This document shows, piece after piece, positions 62,894-64,000 of a DNA stretch of 64,000 nucleotides (its first letter is position 1; every line of letters starts with the position of its first letter). The position numbers and the translations under genes are program-made. This DNA is from Ruegeria arenilitoris (GTDB lineage: Bacteria > Pseudomonadota > Alphaproteobacteria > Rhodobacterales > Rhodobacteraceae), in assembly GCF_013031355.1 (NCBI RefSeq), contig NZ_WPZO01000005.1, forward strand, positions 1 to 64,000. The letters run 5' to 3'. The notes under the pieces were generated by a model. The model was not told where the DNA came from. It made no database searches and saw only the letters and a program-made list of their open reading frames with translations.

Positions 62894-64000
62894 ATGCCTA
62901 TACTCAATCGCAGACTTGGATTTGCACCTTTTCTTTTCATTGCCGTCATGTTGTCGGCCTGCACGCCCACGCCTGACCTGACAGGGGTTGAGATGTCCCT
63001 GTCCAGCGGTGCGGTCGGGGCCGGCGCGAGCGCACCTGCGCCTCGGCTGGCGCAGAGTGGGTTTGGTCAGCGGATCAGGGCTGCTGTCGAAACAAACCCG
63101 GATCTGGCGCAAAGTGCCACGAGGCTGGAGATAGCTGCAGCCAACGAGGATGCCGCCAAAGGAGCATTTTTACCCCGCCTGTCCGTCGGCGTAAACGCAC
63201 GGTCCGAACGTATCGACTCCGACATTGCCGATGTCACCCCGTACCTGCGCATTTCACAGTTGGTATACGACGGCGGCGCTGCGTCGAATGATCTGACCGC
63301 AGCAAAAGCCCGCGTGTTGCAAAGCCGCGGAGACCAGGTACAGACGGCATCGGCCGTCGCGCTGTCAGCAATCGAAGCCTATGTCGTGGTTCTTGACCGG
63401 CGGAAAATTCTGGAAATATCGACAAGGAACGTAGCGGTTCATGAAGAGCTGGTGCGCCAGATCACAGAACGTACGGAACAGGGTGTGGGATCGAATGCTG
63501 ACGTTTTGACGGCGCGCTCACGCATGGCAGATGCGCAGACGAGGATGGCAGATGCAAGGGCACGCCTGGACCGGGCAGACGCCCAATATCGGGAGTTCTT
63601 TGGTGCTGCTCCAGCGGCTCTCCCACCGCCTGTCACGGCTCCGAAACTGTCGCGGACCGATACTCAGATCGTTATGGATAGCCCGCAGGTCAGGCGAGCC
63701 GACGCAGCCCTGCTGTCGGCAAAGGCGGAGCAGGCCGCCGCCCTCGCACGCCGCCAGCCGGGCGTTGAAATCGCAGCTTTTGCCGACCGGGATGACAGCA
63801 ATGACGCGAATTTCGGGGTCGATCTGTCTTTCAACTACGAAATCGACAGTACGGGGCAACGACGGGCCGCCATTGCGGCCGCCGAGGCCCAGGTAAAAGA
63901 AGCGGAATTCGCACGGGACTCGGTCATCCGGAACATTCGCCGTGAGCTGGGGTTCGTCCGCTCTGACCAGCAAGCCGGCGCAATTCGCCTTCAGGCAGCC
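62894..64000 (+). CDS. TolC-family outer membrane lipoprotein (partial, runs off the window)
   Basis: The ATG at 62894 opens a frame that is still open at 64,000 (about 369 residues). It begins with a lipoprotein signal (RRLGFAPFLFIAVMLSAC, lipobox LSAC). Typical TolC segments follow: AVETNPDLAQSATRLEIAAANEDAAKGAFLPRLSV, YLRISQLVYDGG and long helices. It should be the outer-membrane channel of the type I system, closing the ABC-HlyD set. Confidence 0.88.
   Translation, partial: MPILNRRLGFAPFLFIAVMLSACTPTPDLTGVEMSLSSGAVGAGASAPAPRLAQSGFGQRIRAAVETNPDLAQSATRLEIAAANEDAAKGAFLPRLSVGVNARSERIDSDIADVTPYLRISQLVYDGGAASNDLTAAKARVLQSRGDQVQTASAVALSAIEAYVVVLDRRKILEISTRNVAVHEELVRQITERTEQGVGSNADVLTARSRMADAQTRMADARARLDRADAQYREFFGAAPAALPPPVTAPKLSRTDTQIVMDSPQVRRADAALLSAKAEQAAALARRQPGVEIAAFADRDDSNDANFGVDLSFNYEIDSTGQRRAAIAAAEAQVKEAEFARDSVIRNIRRELGFVRSDQQAGAIRLQAA

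Overview
The window looks like a chromosomal segment of a marine Rhodobacterales (Roseobacter-group) alphaproteobacterium. The grounds are high GC in most genes, the dense set of TRAP, TTT and sugar ABC importers, a TauXY/Xsc/Pta taurine route, a SapC-family gene beside a type I secretion system, and fragments of IS6, IS3 and IS5 elements. No rRNA, tRNA, CRISPR array or replication origin was seen.

Layout. 1-156: tail of an aldehyde dehydrogenase and a terminator. 173-12,696: non-phosphorylating sugar catabolism. A GntR regulator heads a minus-strand operon (L-fucose-type dehydrogenase, mutarotase, lactonase, two FAH-fold enzymes, semialdehyde dehydrogenase, SDR). A UxaA-type dehydratase and an RbsABC-like importer run the other way, with a 14-bp palindromic operator in the divergent gap. 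Together they fit use of L-fucose and probably a matching pentose. 12,827-15,366: a GNAT acetyltransferase and a class III cyclase/TPR protein.

15,406-20,261: the most unusual locus. A YcaO-TfuA pair is followed by a gluzincin-like metalloprotease and a low-GC gene. That gene carries a phage-tail-like segment and ends in seven VSGAR repeats. This may be an undescribed peptide- or protein-modification system. 20,356-21,348: aldose epimerase. 21,777-34,627: a TctABC carboxylate importer, Usp, cytosolic sulfatase, aldehyde dehydrogenase, ThDP-dependent decarboxylase-like enzyme and aminotransferase, divergent from a LuxR-type regulator, a flavin monooxygenase and a DUF2783 protein. The set suggests Ehrlich-type breakdown of an aromatic, perhaps sulfated, amino acid.

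34,690-46,553: a taurine module (LysR regulator, TRAP importer, Usp, TauX, TauY, Xsc, TauZ-like exporter, Pta, cupin) bracketed by two inverted IS6-like remnants and followed by IS3 and IS5 debris. 47,140-52,536: a GMC-like flavoprotein and a DUF6493/SWIM pair of unknown role. 52,838 to the end: a type I secretion locus with ABC, HlyD and TolC parts, a SapC protein and two likely substrates. One substrate is a beta-propeller/RTX protein with a dockerin-like region, the other a Bap-like adhesin with Ig-like repeats and a cohesin-like domain. They may form a cell-surface cohesin-dockerin pair.
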